Positions 58,053 to 64,000 of a stretch of 64,000 bases of DNA are shown piece after piece. Both the position numbers and the translations under genes were made by a program. The DNA is from Prochlorococcus sp. AG-355-I04 (lineage in GTDB: Bacteria; Cyanobacteriota; Cyanobacteriia; PCC-6307; Cyanobiaceae): the NCBI GenBank assembly GCA_003280915.1, contig QCDL01000007.1, positions 1-64,000 of the forward strand, read 5' to 3'. The first letter of the stretch is position 1, and the number at the start of each line of letters is the position of its first letter. The notes below the pieces were generated by a model. The model was not told where the DNA came from. It searched no databases and worked only from the letters and a program-made list of their open reading frames with translations.

Positions 58053-58823
58053 ATGTCACTACTAGTAGCTGAAAATTTATCTTATTCGTATGCAAAAAAT
58101 GTAAGCCAGGCTATAAGTAAAGTTTCCATAACAGTTGAACCAGGTACATTAACTGCTCTAGTAGGACCAAACGGAGCTGGCAAATCTACTCTTTTAAGAA
58201 TATTGCAGGGACAATGTATTCCTGATAATGGCCAGATAACAATTGACGGGGAGAAGTTAATTAGACAAAGATCTCAGGTGGCACTCATGCCACAAAGAAG
58301 CTCTATGAATTGGAAATTTCCAATAACTGTAGAAAAACTAGTTTCATTAGGTCAAATAAAATACTCAAAATCAAAAAGTAGTAGTCCTTTTCAAATAAAA
58401 GCTCTTCTTGCCAACCCTAATGCATGGATTAATAAATGCTGTGAATTGGAGGCCACAATGCAAAGAGTCGGCATTGCAAATATTGCTAAAAGAAGGCTTG
58501 ATTCTTTATCTGGTGGACAACAACAAAGAGCTCTATTAGCCAAAACATTAATGTCTCCAGCAAAAATTTTCCTTCTTGATGAACCTTGTGCAGCTTTAGA
58601 TCCACCTGCAAAGGAGGATTTTCTAAAAATTGTTCGTCAACTTGCTGATGCTGGTCTTTCTTTAATGGTGAGCAGTCATGATTGGGGTACCTCGTTAAAT
58701 AGTTATGATCAAGTTATTGTTTTGGATAAAGCTGTATTGGCCTGTGGAAGACCTGATTCCATAAAAGATAAATTAGAGGATATAAATATCAGCTCTATTG
58801 AGGATAATAATTGTTGTGATTAA
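58053..58823 (+). CDS. znuC: Zinc ABC transporter ATP-binding protein ZnuC
   Basis: The 256-residue ATPase has Walker A GPNGAGKST at 38-46, the Q-loop MPQRSSMNW, the signature LSGGQQQRALLAKTL, Walker B IFLLDEPCAALDP and the H-loop VSSHDWGT. It energises zinc import through ZnuB. The Zur-type operator lies 90 bp upstream. The znuB gene follows only after an antisense zur gene, so the operon is split. Confidence 0.93.
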   Translation: MSLLVAENLSYSYAKNVSQAISKVSITVEPGTLTALVGPNGAGKSTLLRILQGQCIPDNGQITIDGEKLIRQRSQVALMPQRSSMNWKFPITVEKLVSLGQIKYSKSKSSSPFQIKALLANPNAWINKCCELEATMQRVGIANIAKRRLDSLSGGQQQRALLAKTLMSPAKIFLLDEPCAALDPPAKEDFLKIVRQLADAGLSLMVSSHDWGTSLNSYDQVIVLDKAVLACGRPDSIKDKLEDINISSIEDNNCCD

Positions 58824-58837
58824 AAAAATATTTAGTT

Positions 58838-59272
58838 TTAACTTTGTGCTTGATAGCAGTTCTGGCAAAGTCCGAAATACTCCAGGGTATGAAACAACAA
58901 TTGGAATTTCTTTGGATTTGTTTTGGGTGTATGAATATCTTTTACAGGGCACCCTTCCATTTTTGAGGTCTCACCACATTGAACACATGTCAAATGATGA
59001 ATGTCTCTATCTACGGGAGTGTAAAGGACCTCTCCTGTTGGGAGATGTCTAGAACGTATTAAACCATGCTTTATGAGAACTTGAAGATTCCTGTATACAG
59101 TTGTCAGTCCCATAGCTTTTCCGCTTTCAATCAATTGTCTATGCAACTCTTGACCGCTCAGTTCATCTTCACATTTATTAAGTTCTTCAAGAAGTTGTTC
59201 TTGTCTTTTGGTAATGTCAGGCTTAGTTACCATTTTTTCCGAAATCTTTTTTTGTCCCGTATTTTTGATCAT
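58838..59272 (-). CDS. zur: Zinc uptake regulator Zur (Fur family)
   Basis: The 144-residue Fur-fold repressor has the DNA-binding region KAMGLTTVYRNLQVLIKHG near residue 52 and metal-site residues in HHLTCVQCGETSKMEGCP and LCQNCYQAQS. The HHLTC block and second Cys pair are typical of Fur-family structural zinc. Context with znuABC favours Zur over Fur or PerR. The gene is antisense to the znuC-znuB gap, with 14 bp and 17 bp gaps; a later Met (M14) could also be the start. Confidence 0.88.
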   Translation of the reverse strand: MIKNTGQKKISEKMVTKPDITKRQEQLLEELNKCEDELSGQELHRQLIESGKAMGLTTVYRNLQVLIKHGLIRSRHLPTGEVLYTPVDRDIHHLTCVQCGETSKMEGCPVKDIHTPKTNPKKFQLLFHTLEYFGLCQNCYQAQS

Positions 59273-59289
59273 ACCGAATCAATAGATTA

Positions 59290-60075
59290 ATGTCTTTTAT
59301 TAATAGCAGTTGGTGGCTTGTTCCTTTAATAATAACTATTTTTTCAGGAATTCTATGTCCAGCTATGGGAACTGTATTAATAACACATAGGAGATTGCTT
59401 CAAGTAAATTTAATCTCTCACTGCGTTTTGCCAGGACTTGCTTTAGCCTTGGCGCTCGGAATTCATCCTTCAATTGGCGGGGTTATCAGTGGTCTTTTAG
59501 GTTCTGTAATTGCGGAAAGTTTAACTAATAAAAAGAGTGAAAACTATGAAGCAATTATGAACACAATATTAGCCGGAATGCTTGGGTTTGGAGTCCTTAT
59601 AATCCCTCTACTCGGAATAAGGATTGATTTGGAGGCAGTATTATTTGGCGATTTATTGACAGCAAATTTTGGAGATTTACTTAGAACAATAATTGCTTTT
59701 TTAGTATTTATACTTTTAATGACTTTTGGATATGAAAAGGTTGTTTATGTTGGATTAGATCCAGAAGGTGCATCCGCAAGTGGTATAAACGTTTCTTTAT
59801 TAAATCTTGCTTTGAGTTTTACGACGGCATTAGTAATTGTTAGTTCAATGTCAGCAGTAGGAGTAATTCTTGTTATTGCTCTTCTTTCTACACCAACTCT
59901 GTTAGGGCTAAATAAGGCTCATAGTTTAAGAATTGCAATGATGAGGTCTTCATTTTTTGGATTATGCATCTCACTTCTGGGATTTATATTCTCTATAGTC
60001 TTCAATTTGTCGCCTGGACCTGCAATTAGTGTTATTTGTGTTGCATCTCTTTTGATTCCTAAACTTCGCAAATAA
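59290..60075 (+). CDS. znuB: Zinc ABC transporter permease ZnuB
   Basis: The 261-residue ABC-3 family permease has about eight spans, with family blocks CPAMGTVLITHRRLLQVNL, LISHCVLPGLALALALG, and VSSMSAVGVILVIALLSTP. It forms the membrane channel for ZnuC-driven zinc uptake. Spaced 466 bp from znuC by the antisense zur, whose start is 17 bp away. The znuCB message must either read across zur or znuB must have its own promoter within zur. Confidence 0.93.
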   Translation: MSFINSSWWLVPLIITIFSGILCPAMGTVLITHRRLLQVNLISHCVLPGLALALALGIHPSIGGVISGLLGSVIAESLTNKKSENYEAIMNTILAGMLGFGVLIIPLLGIRIDLEAVLFGDLLTANFGDLLRTIIAFLVFILLMTFGYEKVVYVGLDPEGASASGINVSLLNLALSFTTALVIVSSMSAVGVILVIALLSTPTLLGLNKAHSLRIAMMRSSFFGLCISLLGFIFSIVFNLSPGPAISVICVASLLIPKLRK

Positions 60076-60222
60076 TTAAATCTTAAATGTCCAATCAGAT
60101 TGTAATGCTTGAGCTTCTGGATTATTTTTTAAAGCTACTTCCATAGCCTCTTTTTTATTATTAGCTATAACAACTTCATCAAATTCCTTTCCATTTTTTC
60201 TGAGACGTACTTTGAAACGCAT
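60076..60222 (-). CDS. Conserved 48-residue small protein
   Basis: Read leftward, the frame gives MRFKVRLRKNGKEFDEVVIA, then NNKKEAMEVALKNNPEAQAL, ending QSDWTFKI. The alternating charged pattern (beta strand, then helix) resembles a small folded domain rather than a random frame. It abuts the znuB stop with no gap. No family name is known to me. Confidence 0.68.
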   Translation of the reverse strand: MRFKVRLRKNGKEFDEVVIANNKKEAMEVALKNNPEAQALQSDWTFKI

Positions 60223-60305
60223 AAAAATTTTTTAGTTAATCAAAAGTTAACCACTAAGCAACTAGATTTAAATACTTTTAAAAGTTAATTGATGAAATAG
60301 AAACT

Positions 60306-60554
60306 TTAGTTAGTTTGAAGTTTTTCTACTACAGATTCTTTCTCGATTTTAGCTACGTCCTGCAATCCATTAGCATCAAACCAAGGAGCGTTTTCCCAAT
60401 TAAATCCTTCCCCAAAAGTATTATCGGGAGCAGCTACGTACCAGTGACATGATGAATCGGGAACATCTACAGCACATTTTGACCAGTCAGCTTCCCACTG
60501 AGGAACTTGTACCCACATCACAGATGCCAATAAAAAAGAAAAAATAAAATTCAT
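60306..60554 (-). CDS. Small secreted Cys-pair protein
   Basis: The 82-residue protein has a short signal peptide (FIFSFLLASVMWVQ) and a mature part with WSKCAVDVPDSSCHWYVAAP, two cysteines eight residues apart, and many aromatic residues (FNWENAPWFDANG). It looks like a conserved picocyanobacterial exported protein. Function unknown. Confidence 0.7.
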   Translation of the reverse strand: MNFIFSFLLASVMWVQVPQWEADWSKCAVDVPDSSCHWYVAAPDNTFGEGFNWENAPWFDANGLQDVAKIEKESVVEKLQTN

Positions 60555-60563
60555 AATTATCGG

Positions 60564-60707
60564 TTAGCAAAATTTTGAAAGATTTTTTTCACATTCTTTC
60601 TTTCTTTTCTTCCAATAATTCTCAAGTATTTGATATTTATGCTTATTTTTAAATTGACTTAAATGAATATTATTCTGATTAAGAACTGAAGTATTTTTGA
60701 TTTTCAT
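60564..60707 (-). CDS. Possible 47-residue small basic protein
   Basis: A leftward ATG-started frame gives MKIKNTSVLNQNNIHLSQFK, then a strongly basic YWKKRKKECEKNLSKFC tail. Size and charge are consistent with a real small protein, but no ribosome site is evident, so confidence is moderate. It lies 9 bp upstream of the secreted Cys-pair gene. Confidence 0.45.
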   Translation of the reverse strand: MKIKNTSVLNQNNIHLSQFKNKHKYQILENYWKKRKKECEKNLSKFC

Positions 60708-60772
60708 GACTCAAGGTGTCTATGTAGAACATATTTAAGACACTTTATAGATTTTTTGAAGTGAATTTATAC

Positions 60773-60919
60773 TTAATTTTTGTCTTTCTTTTGTGTTGGT
60801 AAGTATTTTTCGGGATTATTTTCAATATAAGTAAGCGAATATTTGACAACACCCACTATTACTAAAATAAGAGCAATTGCCGAAATAATAAAAATTATTT
60901 TTTTGTAAATGCTTTTCAT
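60773..60919 (-). CDS. 48-residue single-span membrane protein
   Basis: A leftward frame gives MKSIYKKIIFIISAIALILV, one transmembrane helix, followed by KYSLTYIENNPEKYLPTQKK. The ordered N-in basic anchor and a polar tail with a Pro make it plausible as a real small membrane protein. Function unknown. Confidence 0.55.
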   Translation of the reverse strand: MKSIYKKIIFIISAIALILVIVGVVKYSLTYIENNPEKYLPTQKKDKN

Positions 60920-60984
60920 GAATTTTTTATGTTTTTATTATTTTTTTCATCAACGCAAAATTTTTCAGAAAGAATTAAATAATT

Positions 60985-61115
60985 AGTAATTTATACTGTA
61001 GCCTTTTAAATTACCTACGGAGTAAATTAAATACATCAGAAACTCCTCACACACTTTTTTCTGATTATTTTAAAAGTATTCGACTGCAATTTTTGAGTAC
61101 TTTTTGTATTTTTTC
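60985..61115 (+). ncRNA. Yfr10-like sRNA candidate carrying the Yfr1 motif
   Basis: ACTCCTCACACACT at 61042-61055 is identical over all 14 bases to the Yfr1 motif at 33567, but sits in the loop of a hairpin (ATCAGAAA 61035-61042 with TTTCTGAT 61058-61065). An upstream 15-bp stem with one mismatch (60987-61001 with 61015-61029) contains TATACT (60992-60997), a possible -10 element. A weak AAAAGTA/TACTTTT hairpin and T-rich run (to about 61115) could end the RNA. From the literature I recall that Yfr10 RNAs share the Yfr1 motif in a different structure. Boundaries are uncertain. Confidence 0.55.
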
Positions 61116-61177
61116 GATGTGCCAGTTAAGATAGAGGTCTATTAGGTATTACATATTTTAGAATTAGGTGTGATATT

Positions 61178-61280
61178 AAGTGTGTGTGTAGGAGAAATTG
61201 ATTTATTTCAGTGGAAACAAGGAAACACTTGATTTAAGTCGATTTTTAAAAAGATCTCTCTCTGAGGGGTCTTTTTTTTT
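61178..61280 (+). ncRNA. Yfr2-family sRNA
   Basis: The transcript has two copies of GGAAACA (61213 and 61221), which I recall as the Yfr2-family core. It sits inside a hairpin (AAATTGATTTA 61195-61205 with TAAGTCGATTT 61235-61245, two wobble pairs). A terminator hairpin AAGATCTCTC/GAGGGGTCTT (61251-61273) precedes nine T. A -10 candidate TATTAA is at 61174-61179. The 5' region GTGTGTGTAGGAG (61182-61194) is complementary to the Yfr1 motif with one bulge. Ends are set by eye. Confidence 0.72.
61251..61280 (+). terminator. Terminator of the Yfr2-family RNA
   Basis: A 10-bp stem with TCT loop (three wobble pairs) is followed by an uninterrupted T tract at 61272-61280, a typical factor-independent terminator. 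Confidence 0.75.
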
Positions 61281-61409
61281 GGGATTATTAGAAATAAATT
61301 TCAGATTCTGAACATAAAAACATATATGCTTTCTTCCAAAATAATCAGTTCATCATTTCAAATTAGTAATTTAATTCGTTAGATTATGATCTGTTAAATT
61401 CTTCTGTTA

Positions 61410-61793
61410 ATGCAAATACTTTTTTTAACAATTTTAATTTGTTCAAGCTTTTTATTCCCTTCTTCATCATTTGCCTCACATATAGAACTAAAACCTTGTG
61501 TAGAGATTGCCCATTGTGTAAGAGAAGAATGGGAGGTAAACAATATTGAGAAACCTTTTGACGAAATTAAAACATTTATCGAAAACACTCCAAGGACTAA
61601 GATTGTAGAAATTGATGGTGATTATCTTCATGCTGAGGCAACCAGTAAATGGATGAAGTATGTAGACGACTTAGAAGTATCCTTTCTACCTGAATCAAAA
61701 ATCTTGTCAATAAGATCAGAATCAAGAGTTGGAGAAAGTGATTTGGGAGTGAATCAAAAAAGAGTTGATTTACTAAAATCGAAAATGTTTTAA
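61410..61793 (+). CDS. DUF1499 domain protein, exported
   Basis: The 127-residue protein has a signal peptide (LFLTILICSSFLFPSSSFAS) and a DUF1499 body with EIDGDYLHAEATSKWMKYVD and SILSIRSESRVGESDLGVN-like strands. DUF1499 proteins are common in cyanobacteria and plastids and are of unknown function. It is located just after the sRNA pair. A short C-terminal basic end KSKMF completes it. Confidence 0.82.
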   Translation: MQILFLTILICSSFLFPSSSFASHIELKPCVEIAHCVREEWEVNNIEKPFDEIKTFIENTPRTKIVEIDGDYLHAEATSKWMKYVDDLEVSFLPESKILSIRSESRVGESDLGVNQKRVDLLKSKMF

Positions 61794-61930
61794 GATTAAA
61801 AGTTAAAAAAAATTTGTTTTTATTGTTTTTTGTATAACTTTTCCATTTTTAAAAAAAATTGGCAGATAAAAAAGTGATAATTGTCATCATGACTTGCTAA
61901 ATGCAAATTAATTAGATTTTCTCTGAAAAG

Positions 61931-62215
61931 ATGATCATAAATTTTATATATTTATTGTTATCTAGTTTTGTTTTTTTCTGGTTTTATATAAACATAAAAG
62001 AGAATGGACTTAAATGGATAATCAAAGGTCTTTTTCAAATTGGAATATTGGTATTGTTCATTGGAGGGTTTTTCAAAATATTTTTCACTTTACCCCCTAA
62101 TTTATTTATCAAAATATTTTTTCTTATTGTTTATACATGGTGCACTGTTGGAATAAATGTAAATTTCATGATCCCTTTGATTAGTTTGATTGATCAAAAA
62201 ATAGTGAAAAAATAG
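61931..62215 (+). CDS. Small membrane protein of unknown function
   Basis: The 94-residue protein has about three spans: LLLSSFVFFWFYINI, IGILVLFIGGFFKIFFTL and FFLIVYTWCTVGIN. Highly hydrophobic, with a positively charged ending (DQKIVKK). No family recognised. Confidence 0.62.
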   Translation: MIINFIYLLLSSFVFFWFYINIKENGLKWIIKGLFQIGILVLFIGGFFKIFFTLPPNLFIKIFFLIVYTWCTVGINVNFMIPLISLIDQKIVKK

Positions 62216-62293
62216 AACTAATATATGCCTTATTAATTTTCAGTACAAAAATAAATCTATTTCCTTAATTTGCAATATTAAAATTTATATGAT

Positions 62294-62404
62294 TTATTTT
62301 TTCCCTTTTGCAAGTCTTTTTCTTGTATACCTAGTCTTTAATGCCAAGTCTGTCATTATATAAATTCCAAATAAAAGAATGACTATTCCAATAAAGCATT
62401 TCAT
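62294..62404 (-). CDS. 36-residue single-span microprotein
   Basis: A leftward frame gives MKCFIGIVILLFGIYIMTDL, a transmembrane helix, then a very basic tail (RYTRKRLAKGKK) that would keep the C-terminus in the cytoplasm. Plausible as a real microprotein. It lies 31 bp downstream of the OsmC-family gene on the same strand. Confidence 0.5.
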   Translation of the reverse strand: MKCFIGIVILLFGIYIMTDLALKTRYTRKRLAKGKK

Positions 62405-62435
62405 TATTTTTTTATGTAATTAATATGTTTGAGAT

Positions 62436-62843
62436 TTATTCATCATGCCAACTAATTTTAATATCTATTTCTTGAGATAAATTTCTTGTAACTGGACATT
62501 CTTTGGAAGCTTTTTTCAAAAAATCAATAGTTTTATTAGAAGTGCTCTCTGGTATAAAAATATCTATTATTAGTTCTTTTATCTTCCTCTCGCTCTTTTG
62601 TGTCATTACTTTTTCAATATTTAAATATATACCTTTCAATTCCAATCCTTTCGATTTAGCTTTGATTGCCATAATGGTTAGCAGGCAAGTACCTAGAGAT
62701 GTTGCTAATAAATCAGTTGGGGAAAAACTTTCACCTTTACCGCAGTGATCTAGAGGTGCATCAGTTCTAATAAGACTTCCAGACTGTAGATGAATAGCCT
62801 CACAGTTTAAATTTCCTAAATAAAAACATTTAACTTTAGTCAT
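62436..62843 (-). CDS. OsmC family peroxiredoxin-like protein
   Basis: The 135-residue protein has the family redox Cys in LATSLGTCLLTIMAIKAKS and the second Cys in SKECPVTRNLSQEI. OsmC/Ohr proteins reduce organic hydroperoxides with this cysteine pair. Length is normal for OsmC. A small membrane-protein gene follows on the same strand after 31 bp. Its substrates are unknown. Confidence 0.87.
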   Translation of the reverse strand: MTKVKCFYLGNLNCEAIHLQSGSLIRTDAPLDHCGKGESFSPTDLLATSLGTCLLTIMAIKAKSKGLELKGIYLNIEKVMTQKSERKIKELIIDIFIPESTSNKTIDFLKKASKECPVTRNLSQEIDIKISWHDE

Positions 62844-62968
62844 TTTAAAAATTAAATTAAGAAAATATTATTAATAAAAAATGATGGAACATAACAAGAT
62901 TATTGATGAAAATTTTTTATTTGCATATTAGTAGAGTATTAAGGAAATTCATCATTCAAGTTTTGAAA

Positions 62969-63211
62969 TCAGTTTTTATATCCATATTCCTCTAAGCAAT
63001 ACTCAATTAATTCAATTGATTTATTAAGAGTTCTTTTATTTTTATTTTCTAGATCGAAGCATTCATTTAAAACTCGTATAGATTCATTTAATAATGATTC
63101 TTGTTTATTTTTTAAATCGTTAACTTTATTTATATAAATTAATTTTTTAATCCCAATAAGGGAAAATATGATTATTAATATTGTAAAAATTGATATTTTG
63201 AGTTTATTCAT
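62969..63211 (-). CDS. 80-residue N-anchored hypothetical protein
   Basis: An N-terminal hydrophobic segment (IFTILIIIFSLIGIKKLI) is followed by a coiled-coil-like polar region with repeated Asn, Glu, Leu (ESLLNESIRVLNECFDLENK). Two Cys are spaced widely. No family recognised. Confidence 0.5.
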   Translation of the reverse strand: MNKLKISIFTILIIIFSLIGIKKLIYINKVNDLKNKQESLLNESIRVLNECFDLENKNKRTLNKSIELIEYCLEEYGYKN

Positions 63212-63275
63212 ACAATTAGTTATTACAAATATTTTAATTTATTTAATATCTAAAAACTCTACATAGCTTATAGAA

Positions 63276-63377
63276 CTAAGTAATTACATATGTAGCTGCT
63301 GTTATTGCTATAGCAGTAATTGAAATGAAGATGTATGGAACAACCTTTAAAGGTATATATAGATTATTTTTAGACAT
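63276..63377 (-). CDS. 33-residue single-span microprotein (tentative)
   Basis: A leftward frame gives MSKNNLYIPLKVVPYIFISI, then TAIAITAATYVIT, one hydrophobic helix after a basic N-terminus. An overlapping 61-residue rightward frame competes for the same bases. The composition (Thr and Ala rich, not Phe/Lys only) favours this one. No family recognised. Confidence 0.4.
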   Translation of the reverse strand: MSKNNLYIPLKVVPYIFISITAIAITAATYVIT

Positions 63378-63492
63378 AACTAGAACTTTTATTAAAATTC
63401 TTACATTCTCTTTAAACTTTATAAGTCTTCAAATATACAAATTAATTTTCTTTGCAAAATTCAATTCTTTTAAAAGATTAAAAAATTTAAAT

Positions 63493-63699
63493 TCATTGGA
63501 TTTTCATTAAATAAAGTATTTCTAAATCCTGTCTTGAGTCCGATATTTTTCTTTTTAAGAAGATTAATTCTTCTTGGCTCATTTTTGATTCTTTTATAAT
63601 CAATTCTGCTTGTTCAATAGCATGTTCTATATTTCTAATTTTAATTTCTCTTATTGAGGGATCATCTTTACATGCTTTTTTAGTATTCGCATCTAACAT
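63493..63699 (-). CDS. 68-residue helical protein of unknown function
   Basis: The protein is fully polar and helical, with IRNIEHAIEQAELIIKESKM and EELIFLKRKISDSRQDLEIL, probably a coiled coil. It has no membrane segment or signal. Picocyanobacterial hypothetical. Confidence 0.6.
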   Translation of the reverse strand: MLDANTKKACKDDPSIREIKIRNIEHAIEQAELIIKESKMSQEELIFLKRKISDSRQDLEILYLMKIQ

Positions 63700-63787
63700 A
63701 TTTACTTAAAAAAAAACACCTTTGATCTAATCTAATTTAAAACTTCATTATGCTACAACCGCAATTTAAATAAAAGTAAATTATTAT

Positions 63788-64000
63788 ATGTGTATAAGAA
63801 CTTTAACCTTAGCTAACCCTCTCTTCAATAGATCGAGTGGGTTTTTTTTATGGTGTAATATACTCCTAGCATTTAATACTAATTTGGAAGATTCAAAACT
63901 TAATCCTGAGGAAAATAATTCAATCGAATCGACCCCCAATTTGAATGAAGACAATAAAGATCTTAATGAGGGAATTAAAAAAGAAGAAAATGTTAAAGCA
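63788..64000 (+). CDS. Open frame running off the right edge (tentative)
   Basis: An ATG-started frame (MCIRTLTLANPLFNRSSGFF) stays open to the edge (71 codons), ending in an Asn/Glu-rich acidic stretch (NPEENNSIESTPNLNEDNKD). A terminator-like hairpin (63815-63843) with a T run overlaps its N-terminal codons, so the real start may be farther on, for example a TTG near 63892. Possibly the beginning of a real gene, but uncertain. Confidence 0.35.
   Translation, partial: MCIRTLTLANPLFNRSSGFFLWCNILLAFNTNLEDSKLNPEENNSIESTPNLNEDNKDLNEGIKKEENVKA
63815..63850 (+). terminator. Terminator-like hairpin near the right edge
   Basis: AACCCTCTC pairs with GAGTGGGTT (one mismatch) around an 11-nt loop, followed by eight T in total. 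It would end a rightward transcript, yet no rightward gene lies just upstream, so it may belong to a small RNA from 63.7-63.85 kb. Confidence 0.5.

Noticed and set aside
63325-63510. A 61-residue rightward frame rich in Phe and Lys
   Set aside because: It overlaps two leftward frames with better-ordered sequences, and the composition looks like chance AT-rich coding; I could not exclude it completely.

Overview
The window is about 31% GC by eye, gene-dense and has very short spacers. It carries a marine picocyanobacterial gene set: ferredoxin-NADP reductase, petG and cytochrome cM, chlI, a carotenoid cyclase, sasA, and the guaB-Yfr1-trxA arrangement. The AT-rich coding, small genes and numerous tiny hypothetical proteins point to Prochlorococcus, most likely a high-light-adapted strain. 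No insertion sequence, prophage, CRISPR array or plasmid-type gene was seen, so this is chromosomal core sequence that becomes more variable in the last 4-10 kb.

Layout. 1-10.7 kb: clpC (cut at the left edge), an Fe-type alcohol dehydrogenase, an alpha/beta hydrolase, cdsA, an Orn/Lys/Arg-type decarboxylase, a UbiB/ABC1 kinase, a RodZ-like HTH membrane protein and malQ. 10.9-16.1 kb: prsA, a secreted conserved protein, a CpcS/CpeS-like lyase, the circadian output kinase sasA, tRNA-Glu(TTC), a START/SRPBCC protein and petH. 16.3-24.8 kb: zwf-opcA-cobB, then a PAP2-like protein, crtE, folD, an HD-domain membrane hydrolase and a small membrane protein. 24.8-40.6 kb: leuA, a GH57 enzyme, crtL, gyrA, guaB, the small RNA Yfr1, trxA, hisH, rsmD, petG, cytM, an rRNA/tRNA methyltransferase, chlI, ruvC, a 5-formyl-THF cyclo-ligase, sufE and hom.

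40.6-53.6 kb: a peptide-type ABC importer lacking its ATPase and second permease, a DUF1400 hydrolase, an MFS transporter, a pfkB kinase, a lumenal pentapeptide-repeat protein, and a three-gene cluster of circularly permuted ATP-grasp, alpha-E and transglutaminase-like proteins. 54.3-60.1 kb is a zinc-homeostasis island: a WD40 protein and a COG0523 metallochaperone GTPase, a His-rich ZnuA, ZnuC, Zur and ZnuB. A good Zur-type operator lies between znuA and znuC, and a weaker matching site lies upstream of the COG0523 gene. zur lies antisense between znuC and znuB.

60.1-64 kb holds mostly small unnamed membrane or secreted proteins, an OsmC-family and a DUF1499 protein, and a pair of candidate small RNAs. 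One repeats the exact 14-nt Yfr1 motif (Yfr10-like). The other is a Yfr2-family RNA whose 5' end can pair with that motif. Together with Yfr1 at 33.5 kb, the window therefore holds three members of one RNA-RNA network. I saw no wholly undescribed multi-gene system. The most rewarding targets are the sRNA pair, the interrupted znuC/zur/znuB arrangement with its second Zur site, the 559-bp structured intergenic region at 53.6-54.2 kb, and several previously easy-to-miss microproteins.
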